A stretch of DNA of 64,000 nucleotides from Paenibacillus sp. FSL H8-0079 (lineage in GTDB: Bacteria; Bacillota; Bacilli; Paenibacillales; Paenibacillaceae), in NCBI RefSeq assembly GCF_037991315.1, contig NZ_CP150300.1:1674001-1738000 (forward strand), written 5' to 3'. Below the pieces are notes generated by a model. The model ran no database searches. It saw nothing but the letters and a program-made list of their open reading frames with translations, and had not been told where the DNA came from. Positions 8,360-16,931 of the stretch are shown here, one piece after another (positions within the stretch are counted from its first letter, which is position 1; each line of letters opens with the position of its first letter). Made by a program: the position numbers and the translations under genes.

Positions 8360-9229
8360 TTACATAAAAAGTGAAAATACAACCGCAATACCGGTACCTA
8401 TGGCAAAGGCAGTCAGAAAGGCCTCGGCTCCTTTGGATAATCCGGATACGAGATGTCCGGCCATCAGGTCGCGTACAGCGTTAGTAATCAGCAGCCCCGG
8501 AACTAGCGGCATAACCGAACCAATAATGATTTTGTCCCGTTCATGACCCACTCCCATGTAGATGAGGAAAAAAGCGAGCAAGCCAATGACGAAGGATGCC
8601 GTAAGCTCGGCAAAAAATTTGACCCGTACCAATCGGTGAAAGGCAATCACTGCTGCGTAACCTATACCACCACAGATCAGCGCCGGAAGAAAGTCGCTCC
8701 AGCCCCCGCCAAACATAATGGTAAAACACCCACTGGATAACGCTGCAGCCGTGAGCTGCACAGCCGTTGAATAGGAGGAGGGCTTGCCTTCAATCTGAAC
8801 CAACAGATCATGAGCTTCCTGCACAGTGAGCTCCCCTTGTCCGATACGGCGGGAGACCGCGTTCACCTCGGATACTTTGTCCAGATCCGTCGTACGCTCC
8901 GAGATGCGAATCAGCTTGGCGGGTTCGGTTGCATCGACAGAGAAGAAGATGCCTGTTGGCACAACGTAACTGTGCGAATGGGGTAAACCCAGCGCTGCCG
9001 CCATGCGTTTCATCGTATCTTCCACACGGTAGGTTTCACCGCCGCTTTGCAGCATGATTTTGCCTGCGAGCAGACAGATTGCAATCACGCGGGATTGTTC
9101 AGTAGGGTTGTTGCCAATCATACCCGTCTCGGTCTGAGATACGGGTGATGAATCATGACGTATGTATTCCAACCGGATCAAGCTCCGTTTCATATGAGAT
9201 AAGGCGTGGTGCCGACACCATTGTATCAT
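8360..9229 (-). CDS. Threonine/serine exporter, ThrE (YjjP-type) subunit
   Basis: A 289-residue protein. A soluble N-terminal part (LLAGKIMLQSGGETYRVEDT, VPTGIFFSV) characteristic of PF06738 is followed by five membrane helices from about residue 160, ending in the PLVPGLLITNAVRDLMAGH block. It pairs with the next gene to form a complete exporter. The start is uncertain: GGGGGTG precedes the ATG at 9229, but homologues commonly begin nearer an internal Met (MIGNNPTEQSR). Confidence 0.86.
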   Translation of the reverse strand: MIQWCRHHALSHMKRSLIRLEYIRHDSSPVSQTETGMIGNNPTEQSRVIAICLLAGKIMLQSGGETYRVEDTMKRMAAALGLPHSHSYVVPTGIFFSVDATEPAKLIRISERTTDLDKVSEVNAVSRRIGQGELTVQEAHDLLVQIEGKPSSYSTAVQLTAAALSSGCFTIMFGGGWSDFLPALICGGIGYAAVIAFHRLVRVKFFAELTASFVIGLLAFFLIYMGVGHERDKIIIGSVMPLVPGLLITNAVRDLMAGHLVSGLSKGAEAFLTAFAIGTGIAVVFSLFM

Positions 9230-9277
9230 ATTTCACACCCCCGTAAGGAATCATACCGCACTAGCGCTATGACGTTA

Positions 9278-9325
9278 AAAAAGCTTCGTTCCCAAGACTT
9301 GATTGTCACAGGAGCGAAGCTTCTT
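9278..9325 (-). terminator. Terminator for the 9.4-kb minus-strand gene
   Basis: GAAGCTTCGCTCC and GGAACGAAGCTTTTTT (minus-strand reading) form a 12-bp stem around a 19-base loop, ending in a T-run. It lies between two minus-strand units. Confidence 0.8.
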
Positions 9326-9358
9326 GAAGCGGGTTCGGAAACAGACGCATAATACCAG

Positions 9359-9664
9359 CTACATCAACAGTGTAATAACCAACAATTCATACAGCACGAG
9401 TGGCAAAATCGTCGGTCCAAACAAGGCACGCGGCTCAGGATATCCATGCATCGGGGTAACCTGGAGATACAGAATTCCCCGGTCTGCGCTGATGATAACG
9501 CCTTCCCATACCTGCCCATCGATATTCTGGACTTGTACCTTCTTGCCTACATGCTGCCGGGCTGTATGATGAAGCATATTCCGCACATTTTGCACGGATT
9601 GAAGCATCGGTTGATTAGCTTGATACACGACACGCGTGGACGGCGTGGATGTGGATTCAGACAT
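9359..9664 (-). CDS. Small Sm-fold-like protein (YuzF-like)
   Basis: About 101 residues. The core VRNMLHHTARQHVGKKVQVQ followed by WEGVIISADRGILYLQV resembles short beta-barrel proteins such as Bacillus YuzF; the family has no assigned function. The C-terminus is hydrophobic (FGPTILPLVLYELLVITLL), possibly a membrane tail. The ATG at 9664 follows GAGGAAGGG; a TTG at 9673 would overlap that site. Confidence 0.65.
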   Translation of the reverse strand: MSESTSTPSTRVVYQANQPMLQSVQNVRNMLHHTARQHVGKKVQVQNIDGQVWEGVIISADRGILYLQVTPMHGYPEPRALFGPTILPLVLYELLVITLLM

Positions 9665-9728
9665 GATGCACAACCCTTCCTCAAAATAAGTTCTTACTTC
9701 AAGGTATGCATCTGCCTACAAAAGGTGA

Positions 9729-10772
9729 TTACACGAACGCCATTTCCAGGCTTCCGCGTCCATTTTCATAAGCCACTTTGCCCAGAGCTCCATTCACAAA
9801 GGTTAACTGGGGCGGAATATGACCGAGATCCACATCGTACAGTACAGGGACATCCAGATCTCCAAGTGCAGAGGAGAGGGCATCCATGAAATTGAAATCC
9901 GCTGTATCGGAATAACCGGCAGGTCGGCCGAACATGAAACCTTTCACACCTGCAAACCAGCCGGCCTGTTTCATCTGCCACAGATGACGGTAGATATCAC
10001 CCGCGTTCATCTCACAGCTCTCCAGATACCAGATGGTTCCTTCGTCTGCACAATACTCATTCAGATATGATGCCACGGGTGCATACGGCGTGCCGATCAG
10101 ACAGGTGATTGTATCCATACAGCCGCCGATCAGCCGACCGGAGAACGACACAGAGGTATCTGCATCTTCCGAGTGGCCGAGCTGTTTCCAGCGCGAAGGT
10201 GTATCCAGGTTAAATCCAGGCAGTTCCGGTTTCCATGCCGCTTGATAATGCGTGGAAGACGATTGTGTGATCTCTCCATCGTGTTTCGTCTGTAAAACAT
10301 CAATCCATCGTGCTGTCACCGGATCGATGGCGCTTGATCTTAAATCCACATAATTGGTGCCATGCGCCGTCGCTGTTCCGGTAAGCAGGGTATAGGCAAA
10401 TAGGAAGGTACTGATATCCGAATAACCCATGACCCATTTGGGAGGCAACGATTTCAAGGCTTCCCAATCTAGCAGGGGCAAGATATCCATCAAGAACTCT
10501 CCACCCCATGGAGGGATAATGGCTTTAATATTTGAATCACGGAAAAACTCATTCATCTCTTCGGCGCGATCCTCTTTGGAGGCACTCACACATTTGATGT
10601 TGTGGCGGAGCGATGGGCTTTCCTGCACGGCAAAACCAAGGCGCTCCATATTGCGTTTGCTCTCCTCAAGATAATGGTGCAGGGATTCGCCTACACCGCT
10701 GGAGGGTGCTGCCACACCGATGGTATTTCCTGGAGCGAGTGGCTGCGGATAACGGATGGAACGTTGATTCAT
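9729..10772 (-). CDS. S66-family peptidase (LD-carboxypeptidase/MccF-like)
   Basis: A 347-residue serine peptidase. The N-terminus (LAPGNTIGVAAPSSG), the GYSDIST nucleophile motif (G-x-S-D) and the ATAHG block are those of family S66. These enzymes cleave murein L,D-tetrapeptides or, in the MccF subgroup, detoxify microcin C-like peptidyl nucleotides; the length and WGGEFLMDILPLLDW segment fit the MccF-like subgroup better. The start at 10772 (MNQRSIRYP) is preferred because GGGAAGGTG lies upstream. Confidence 0.85.
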   Translation of the reverse strand: MNQRSIRYPQPLAPGNTIGVAAPSSGVGESLHHYLEESKRNMERLGFAVQESPSLRHNIKCVSASKEDRAEEMNEFFRDSNIKAIIPPWGGEFLMDILPLLDWEALKSLPPKWVMGYSDISTFLFAYTLLTGTATAHGTNYVDLRSSAIDPVTARWIDVLQTKHDGEITQSSSTHYQAAWKPELPGFNLDTPSRWKQLGHSEDADTSVSFSGRLIGGCMDTITCLIGTPYAPVASYLNEYCADEGTIWYLESCEMNAGDIYRHLWQMKQAGWFAGVKGFMFGRPAGYSDTADFNFMDALSSALGDLDVPVLYDVDLGHIPPQLTFVNGALGKVAYENGRGSLEMAFV

Positions 10773-10869
10773 GTCTAACCACACCTTCCCTATTAACATT
10801 ATTAATCGTTATTATGAATGTTTCCATTATATAGAATATTTACGAAAATCACAGCCTCCTGACGTAAGA

Positions 10870-12207
10870 TTAAGGATTCACAGGAATGTCCAATGAGAAT
10901 GGGGACTTCACTTTCATTGGATAGGTGGAAATGTGCATTTGGATTTTCCCCTGCATCGTGGCTCCATTTTCGACAGTAGAGGAAACAATCGTATGACTGT
11001 CATCCATCCCATCGCCACTCCCCCAACTGGAGCCAGAAATCTCATATGACTTCCCTGCACTGTCTGTAACATCATCGAAACCTAGAACGTACCCGCCGTT
11101 CATACTACCAGCAACAGAAAAGTCGATAATTAGATTTTTGCCTTCAACCTTGCTGCCAACCATTTTCAATCCAGGAGGGCCACCTGTTATCCGACGTGAC
11201 TTCAGATCAAGGGAAAGATCCAGATCCTTTTTATCTAATCCCGAGAAGCCGGATCCCTGTAAGGTCAGCTTTTTCGGTATGGAGAAGTACATGCTTTCGA
11301 AGTAAATGGAGCGTTCATCCCCACCTGTCGAGGTATCTGTTCTCCACGCGCGACCTTGTTCGTCGACCAGTTGAAGATCGCTGAGTCCAAATACCTTTTT
11401 GGTATTCTTTGGATCAAAATTCACATCAAGTACAAGACGGGTTGGATACAGAGTAGCCTCTTTCACTTCAATACGCTGCCCATCCACCGTTAACGTCTGA
11501 TTCACAGGAATAACTTTTTTCATGCCTTTGGTAAGATTTTTGTCTACCGGGAACGTCACTTTCCACTTTTCAGAACCTGCTGTATTTCTTGGATTAAACA
11601 CAACGCTTAGCTCTTCAGGCGGAGGGGCTCCATCCGAGAAGATCACGTCAATCATATTCTCATATACATTCTCGTCTGAAGTCGGTTTAGGTGAAGAATA
11701 ACCAAATGCAACAGGAAGATTTTTTCCGTTCTCATCCAGCAAATCAATGTCATAGTTGAATTTCTCGGAATCTTTCATACCTTTCATCGTGTAAAAAATA
11801 ACCATACGTGACTCGTCTGTGATAATGCCTTCAACGGTCACGGAAGCACCATCATGCTCGTCGCTGACACCGACCTTCTGTAAGAGGGACTGATCGATCG
11901 CCATCATTAATCCTTTATCCTGGCGAATCAGGCTCACAATGCCTTCCATGCCAGGCAATTGCTCCACGAAGGACGCAAAGGCGGGAGAGACACGAATACA
12001 TCCCGTAAATAGCAGGATGAGGGCAGCTGCTGAGATGGAGCTCATATACCAACGCAGCCGGGACTTTCGCTTATGGGCAGCCCGGCGGATTCCGGACTGC
12101 ACAGCCTGATCGGCGGCGGCATCGGGCACAGGCATTGTTTCGTATTCCGTCTTGCGAGCATTCAGACGTTCTTCCAATGCATCAAATGAGTTTTGTTCAT
12201 TCGTCAT
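10870..12207 (-). CDS. DUF4179 anti-sigma factor
   Basis: A 445-residue membrane protein with a cytoplasmic N-terminus of about 50 residues, one membrane helix (SSISAAALILLFTGCIRV) and a large extracytoplasmic DUF4179/DUF5643 region. It overlaps the ECF sigma gene by 4 bases, which strongly suggests it is the cognate anti-sigma factor: the cytoplasmic part would hold the sigma and the outer part sense envelope conditions. The signal is unknown. Confidence 0.85.
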   Translation of the reverse strand: MTNEQNSFDALEERLNARKTEYETMPVPDAAADQAVQSGIRRAAHKRKSRLRWYMSSISAAALILLFTGCIRVSPAFASFVEQLPGMEGIVSLIRQDKGLMMAIDQSLLQKVGVSDEHDGASVTVEGIITDESRMVIFYTMKGMKDSEKFNYDIDLLDENGKNLPVAFGYSSPKPTSDENVYENMIDVIFSDGAPPPEELSVVFNPRNTAGSEKWKVTFPVDKNLTKGMKKVIPVNQTLTVDGQRIEVKEATLYPTRLVLDVNFDPKNTKKVFGLSDLQLVDEQGRAWRTDTSTGGDERSIYFESMYFSIPKKLTLQGSGFSGLDKKDLDLSLDLKSRRITGGPPGLKMVGSKVEGKNLIIDFSVAGSMNGGYVLGFDDVTDSAGKSYEISGSSWGSGDGMDDSHTIVSSTVENGATMQGKIQMHISTYPMKVKSPFSLDIPVNP

Positions 12208-12719
12208 GAGGATACATCTCCTTTCGTTTCAAGTTGATCACGGAGCTGTCCGAGTGCCCGATGTAATCGGGATTTTACGGTGCCGGTTGGAATTTCGAGA
12301 ATATCGGCGATTTCAGTTAAGGAGAAACCTTCGAAATAACTCAGGACAATAATTGGTTTGCAATCCCGATCAAGGGTAGATACAGCCGCAGCAAGATCGG
12401 GGTCCGCAGGACGATCCCAACTGCTGGATTCATGGATCTCGGTGACGGGACTGAACCGACTTTTGCGTTTGCGTTCGTCCGCGCAGTAGTTGAGCAGTAT
12501 GCGGATGAGCCACGTACCGAAGTAGGAGGGCTCTTTTAATTTTTTGAGTTTGCGGAACGCCCTGAAGGTTGATTCCTGAATTGCTTCCAGCGCATCACCT
12601 TCGTTGTGCAGATACGCATAGGCGATACGGTATAGTTGGCTCTGATGCAATTCCATTAAGGCTGCAAAAGCCTCGGCATCCCCTTTTTGTGCGGCGATGG
12701 TAAGTTGAGTAGGGGTCAC
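12204..12719 (-). CDS. ECF RNA polymerase sigma factor
   Basis: A 171-residue sigma-70 family member with only regions 2 and 4. Region 2 contains HQSQLYRIAYAYLHNEGDAL and FGTWLIRILLNYCADERKRK; region 4 contains YFEGFSLTEIADILEIPTGT followed by VKSRLHRAL, the -35-binding helix-turn-helix. It is encoded first in a two-gene unit with its DUF4179 anti-sigma factor, translationally coupled. Such pairs are usually autoregulated, but no promoter motif could be assigned. Confidence 0.93.
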   Translation of the reverse strand: MTPTQLTIAAQKGDAEAFAALMELHQSQLYRIAYAYLHNEGDALEAIQESTFRAFRKLKKLKEPSYFGTWLIRILLNYCADERKRKSRFSPVTEIHESSSWDRPADPDLAAAVSTLDRDCKPIIVLSYFEGFSLTEIADILEIPTGTVKSRLHRALGQLRDQLETKGDVSS

Positions 12720-12820
12720 TTGGCTCCTCCTTTCATGGATATGTTGAGTATTAGACCGTGTAAGGCGTCAAACGGTTCTTATTTTCTAAAAAATATAATG
12801 TATCGGGATTTCTATAGAAG

Positions 12821-12855
12821 TTGAACTACGTATGTATACGAGAACGTAGAGGACA
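12821..12855 (+). repeat. Partial copy of the 186-bp inverted-repeat element
   Basis: Thirty-two of 35 bases match the left end of the element at 5104-5138 (TTGAACTAC, ACGAGAACGTAGAGGACA conserved). Its right part is replaced here by the long hairpin at 12861-12905. Confidence 0.7.
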
Positions 12856-12860
12856 ACAAA

Positions 12861-12905
12861 TAACCGTCAGGACTCTTTTTACTCCAAAAAGAGTCCTGAC
12901 GGTTA
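12861..12905. terminator. Perfect 20-bp hairpin terminator
   Basis: TAACCGTCAGGACTCTTTTT (12861-12880) is the exact reverse complement of 12886-12905, around the 5-base loop ACTCC. It sits downstream of the ankyrin gene on the minus strand, where TTATTTGTTG follows. The perfect pairing is stronger than termination requires. Confidence 0.7.
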
Positions 12906-12940
12906 CTCACGGTATTGCTCACGCTACCTGAACATTATTG

Positions 12941-13462
12941 CTATCTAGCTGCAACGGCTGCTTGCAGGCACGAAGCTGTAGATGTGTTACCACGTTCAAG
13001 TGCAATGTCCAATGGGGTTAGACCTGATGAGTTCAATGCACTCGGATCGGCACCATGTTGGAGTAACATCTCGATGAGTTCGGTCTGATCCGTATGAAAT
13101 GCTGCCGAGTGCAGCGCATATTGTCCATCACTATCCAGAATGTTCGTAGATGCCCCCTGTTCGAGCAAAAGGCGGATCACTTCTGGCGAACGTTCTCCGG
13201 CAAGTGCGGCATGCAGTGCAGTATTGGATGGAATAAAGGAAATCTTGGAATGAGAAATGGCGTTAACATTGGCACCGTGCTCCAGAAGAACTCGAACTGC
13301 TCCTACTTGTCCATAATGAGAGGCATATCCCAGTGGCGTAAGGCCATCTTGATTTTCAATGTTGGTAAGTTCCGGGTCAGCATCAAGCAGTGACTTGAGT
13401 TTCTCAACGTGGCCTTCTTGTACCGCCTGGAATAGATGATTCATCTGTTCTGCATGATTCAT
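12941..13462 (-). CDS. Ankyrin-repeat protein
   Basis: A 173-residue protein of about four to five ankyrin repeats with the standard consensus (NQDGLTPLGYASHYGQVGAV, VLLEHGANVNAIS, LDSDGQYALHSAAFH, LNSSGLTPLDIALERGN). There is no signal peptide or membrane segment, so it is probably a cytoplasmic protein-binding module. The ATG at 13462 follows GGAGG; the ATG at 13477 would include the ribosome site. Confidence 0.85.
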   Translation of the reverse strand: MNHAEQMNHLFQAVQEGHVEKLKSLLDADPELTNIENQDGLTPLGYASHYGQVGAVRVLLEHGANVNAISHSKISFIPSNTALHAALAGERSPEVIRLLLEQGASTNILDSDGQYALHSAAFHTDQTELIEMLLQHGADPSALNSSGLTPLDIALERGNTSTASCLQAAVAAR

Positions 13463-13494
13463 AGCGAATACCTCCATCGGATGGAATATTAGAA

Positions 13495-14598
13495 TTACAG
13501 GGATTCATTATATAGCTTCTTCGCAGCTTCCAGCCCAGGTACGGCAAAACAGGCGAGTGGAGAGGGGAGATCGTTCAATGGGAACCAGCCGATCTCACCA
13601 ATGGCTCCGCCTTCTTCCAGATTACGAGCATGGCCGCCAATCACCTTGGTTGAATAGAGAACAGATATCCAATGTTCCTTCTGCTCTGGCTGGATCGTCT
13701 CTGCCGTGCAGAGCAAACTGTCGATGGCGATATCCAGATCCACTTCTTCCTTGATTTCACGAATGACGGCGGTCTCCAGTGATTCGTAGGGATCGACTTT
13801 CCCGCCGGGAATACTCCAGGTGTGCTGTTCAGGCTTGCGGTTCCGCCAGGCGAGAAGCGCTTCGCCCCGTTCATTCAGGATGACCGCGCCTACGCCGATC
13901 CGAGGCGTAATTTCAGATTCATCTTTTGGATCTGAGCTTAACGCCGACATGGACAGCGCAGCTTGTTCGATCGCATGACGTTGTGAGAAACCACCCGCGT
14001 CCATTTCCCCAGATTGAGGCGTGCGAGTAGACTGGAATGACAATGGAAGATGAGACTGTACAGACCATTCTTCCGCAAGGATACTCATTGAGATCAGGTC
14101 ATAATGCATGCCATCCCGCAAAACTGCAGAACGCTGGCGACCCTCTTCCCGAAATCCGGCTTTTAGGTACGCACGTCTAGCCGCTTCATTGTATTCAATG
14201 ACTTCCAGCGCAATCCGGTTCAGGTTCAATTCGTGGAAGCCATACCGAAGAATCAGAGCCAGGGCGTCGCTGCCGTATCCTTTACCCCGATCATTCTCTT
14301 CGCCGATACCGATAGCCAGACGAGCGGAGCGATTGTTCCATTCGATCCGGTACAGGGCCGTGAAGCCAATGAATCGGTTACCCTCCAGTGTACGTAATGC
14401 AAATTCAAAACCGTTGTCTCGGCGGACAGACGAGGAACCCGTTTCATCTGGCGTTAACGGAATAGCGATATCGGTATCCATGTTGCGCAAATATTCGTAA
14501 TCGTCTGTGAAACGGGAGAGACGCATGCAATCTTCCGGGCATGGAGCCGCGAGCCTCACTTTGGAACCATGAAAACCATTTAAATGACGTGGAGCCAT
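13495..14598 (-). CDS. GNAT acetyltransferase-Nudix hydrolase fusion
   Basis: A 367-residue two-domain enzyme. Residues 10-175 are a RimJ/RimL-like GNAT domain (EENDRGKGYGSDALALILRY, NRIALEVIEYNEAARRAYLKAGF). After a linker of about 55 residues comes a Nudix domain from about residue 228, with the Nudix box GGKVDPYESLETAVIREIKE followed by EVDLD. The usual Gly near the end of the box is Asp here; the catalytic REx-x-E-E residues remain. Fusion suggests the two reactions act on related substrates, which cannot be named from sequence. Confidence 0.82.
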   Translation of the reverse strand: MAPRHLNGFHGSKVRLAAPCPEDCMRLSRFTDDYEYLRNMDTDIAIPLTPDETGSSSVRRDNGFEFALRTLEGNRFIGFTALYRIEWNNRSARLAIGIGEENDRGKGYGSDALALILRYGFHELNLNRIALEVIEYNEAARRAYLKAGFREEGRQRSAVLRDGMHYDLISMSILAEEWSVQSHLPLSFQSTRTPQSGEMDAGGFSQRHAIEQAALSMSALSSDPKDESEITPRIGVGAVILNERGEALLAWRNRKPEQHTWSIPGGKVDPYESLETAVIREIKEEVDLDIAIDSLLCTAETIQPEQKEHWISVLYSTKVIGGHARNLEEGGAIGEIGWFPLNDLPSPLACFAVPGLEAAKKLYNESL

Positions 14599-14710
14599 GT
14601 TGCACCTCTTTTGTTCGATATGAAATCAATCGTTTCTCCCCATTATACTACGAACAGGAGCGGATACCGAAAAATGGCATCAAAGGAGCTACACTCAGGG
14701 GAAAAGACCA

Positions 14711-14739
14711 TAAAAAAAAGCAGCCATCGGGGGCTGCTG
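14711..14739 (-). terminator. Terminator of the FlgB-like gene
   Basis: On the minus strand AGCAGCC and GGCTGCT enclose CCCGAT and are followed by a run of eight or more T residues. Confidence 0.85.
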
Positions 14740-14747
14740 TACATTCA

Positions 14748-15158
14748 TTATTTCAAATCATTCAGTAAATTTTTCATTTTTTTGTAGTGTCCACTGACCC
14801 GATCGACCATGTAGTTATACATGAGCTGATTCTCCGAGAGATTCGCCATTTCCTTGTCAATGTCAACGTTATTGTTGTTATTGTTCATGGCTGTGTCGTT
14901 GTTCTCGACAATTCGGTACTGTACGATGGAAGAATTGGGATCACTGATAGGAAAGTGTTTGTCATGAGTCCGTTTCATGGCGAGCTGATCTGTTTTGCCA
15001 TTTTCAACGATACGTCTAAGCTCTTCCTGAAACTCTACTGTTTTCTTTTTGTAGTTGGGCGTGTCTGCATTGGCAATGTTATTGGTGATGGCATTGTGTT
15101 GTGCAGTCAGTGCCTGTAACAGTGATTCGTTACGTCTTGTCGTATTGGTTTCGATCAC
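14748..15158 (-). CDS. Orphan FlgB-like flagellar rod protein
   Basis: A 136-residue homologue of the proximal rod protein FlgB. The N-terminal motif LTAQHNAITNNIANADTPNY is the canonical rod/hook signature, and the C-terminal helix (VDIDKEMANLSENQLMYNYM) is standard for FlgB. An Asn-only stretch (about six residues) lies in the variable middle. The start is GTG at 15158, eight bases behind AAGGAG. No other flagellar gene is nearby, although flgB is normally first in a large operon, so this is probably a paralogue or a relocated gene. Confidence 0.8.
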   Translation of the reverse strand: MIETNTTRRNESLLQALTAQHNAITNNIANADTPNYKKKTVEFQEELRRIVENGKTDQLAMKRTHDKHFPISDPNSSIVQYRIVENNDTAMNNNNNNVDIDKEMANLSENQLMYNYMVDRVSGHYKKMKNLLNDLK

Positions 15159-15342
15159 GGGCTCAGTCTCCTTCACTGCAGATTATACAGTTACTTCTAT
15201 AATAAAAAATAAAGTTGTACACTGTCAACAAAATCAAAGAAAAAGACAAGCACATGTCGGAGGTCCCCTGAATAGAAGAACCCTGCCTTCATGATATCTT
15301 GTCTTAGACTTCGCCCTCATAGATCAGCCATTGAACAGCCTC

Positions 15343-16158
15343 TTAGGAGGGACGATTGATGTTTTTGCCGTAATAGATCTCATCCATCTCCAGCTTCAGC
15401 CACTCGGTAATCTCCTGTTGTTCCTTCTTGCTCAGCTTATCCTTGGTGTACCCAAACAGATAATTGTCGAGATCGAATTCCCTCAGTTTACACTTGGTAT
15501 GAAAAATGTTCTCCTGATAGACGTTCACGTCAATCATGTCGAAGCTGCTCTTGATCTCGTCCGGAATATAATTCTGAATCGAGCCGATCTCATGGTCAAT
15601 GAACAGCTTACGTCCGCTCGTATCCCGCGTGAAACCACGTACCCGGTAATCCATCGTCATAATGTCCGTATCAAACGAGTGGATCAGATAATTCAGCGCC
15701 TTGAGCGGTGAGATCTCACCGCAGGTGGAGACATCGATGTCTGCACGGAAGGTACTGATACCTTCACTGGGGTGAAACTCAGGATAGGTGTGAACAGTGA
15801 TATGACTTTTATCCAGCTGCATAACGACGTTATCTGGCAGAGGGCCGGGAGATTCATCGAGTGATTCCTCGGGGATCTCCACGATCGGACCTTCGGAGAC
15901 CAGCATCGTCACACTCGCACCTTGAGGCACATAATCCTGCTGCGCAACATTCAGAACATGAGCCCCAATGATGTCAGAGACGTTGTTAAGAATTTTGCTC
16001 AGCCGGGCGGCGTTATACTGTTCATCAATATATTCAATGTAAGCTTCGCGTTCGTCTTTGGTTTTGGTATAACAAATATCATACATATTGAAGCTGAGCG
16101 ACTTGGTCAGGTTGTTAAATCCATGCAGTTGAATGCGCTGCTCTGGCGTAATTGTCAT
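15343..16158 (-). CDS. speD: S-adenosylmethionine decarboxylase proenzyme
   Basis: A 271-residue pyruvoyl enzyme closely matching the Escherichia coli (class 1A) form: [20 protein letters not shown] near the start, [29 protein letters not shown] and [12 protein letters not shown]. The self-cleavage site LDKSHI supplies the Ser that becomes pyruvate. It makes decarboxylated SAM for spermidine synthesis. The usual short Bacillus SpeD is about 130 residues, so this is the longer type. The start at 16158 follows AAGGGG. No speE is adjacent. Confidence 0.95.
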   Translation of the reverse strand: MTITPEQRIQLHGFNNLTKSLSFNMYDICYTKTKDEREAYIEYIDEQYNAARLSKILNNVSDIIGAHVLNVAQQDYVPQGASVTMLVSEGPIVEIPEESLDESPGPLPDNVVMQLDKSHITVHTYPEFHPSEGISTFRADIDVSTCGEISPLKALNYLIHSFDTDIMTMDYRVRGFTRDTSGRKLFIDHEIGSIQNYIPDEIKSSFDMIDVNVYQENIFHTKCKLREFDLDNYLFGYTKDKLSKKEQQEITEWLKLEMDEIYYGKNINRPS

Positions 16159-16315
16159 GGTTGCAGTTCCCCTTATCCCATACGACATATCATCGCAGTT
16201 ATAATACTACTTATACCCAACCTGCCTCGAAAAAAAACATATGTACGTCATTCGAAATACGATTCTCCTCTGATCACAGCTATGCATGAAAGGACTTCAG
16301 ATAATCTACATTTTT

Positions 16316-16894
16316 TCAGAATGAAGAATCGTCGAAGTCGGCAATATCGTTCATGCGTTCATCCTCAGCTACCGATTGGATATCCTCTGAAGTGACACTG
16401 ATGATCGTATAGTCCTCATTCTGCTCTTTCTTCACGGCTTTTTCCTTCACAAAACGCGGACTGCCTTCCCCGGCATCTTCGTCATAGACGAGCAGAAGAC
16501 CGTCGCTTTTACGCAGCAACAGGTCATCCCGTGCAGTGAACTGCCACGGCCCGATATAAGGTTGATTGCTAATCGCACCGTAATAGTCCACACCCGAGAG
16601 GATGGAACGGTAATACTCCTGCTTGTCTTCTTTCCATTGCTCCTCCGGGTTCTGAAAGGCAGTGATGATCGATAGCTTCAGATGCGGATACGTCTTCTTC
16701 AGATCAATCACCACTTCGCAGGCCCACAGGTCCACACCGTATTGTCCCGGGGTTAGTACCCATTCCAGACCATCCTCGACAAGGGGTGTGAGGCGGGAGG
16801 AGATGGCCTTTTTGATAAAAGGAATACCTTCATGCTTTTGTCCAAAAATCTGCAATTCATGTGCCCGGTAACCGGTGATTAACAGGTTTTTCAG
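16316..16894 (-). CDS. YpsA-family SLOG protein with apparent CTG start
   Basis: A 192-residue DUF1273/YpsA homologue: KHEGIPFIKKAI, EWVLTPGQYGVDLWACEVVI, ITAFQNPEEQW and a Lys/Glu-rich tail. YpsA belongs to the SLOG nucleotide-binding superfamily and affects cell division in Bacillus and Staphylococcus. Extending upstream of the TTG at 16855 restores the conserved N-terminus KNLLITGYRAHELQIFG. The only start that includes it is CTG at 16894, eight bases behind a perfect GGAGG (16903-16907). No ATG, GTG or TTG competes in that position. Confidence 0.85.
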   Translation of the reverse strand: MKNLLITGYRAHELQIFGQKHEGIPFIKKAISSRLTPLVEDGLEWVLTPGQYGVDLWACEVVIDLKKTYPHLKLSIITAFQNPEEQWKEDKQEYYRSILSGVDYYGAISNQPYIGPWQFTARDDLLLRKSDGLLLVYDEDAGEGSPRFVKEKAVKKEQNEDYTIISVTSEDIQSVAEDERMNDIADFDDSSF

Positions 16895-16931
16895 TGTCCG
16901 TTCCTCCTTTCAGGCATATATAACGATGCAG

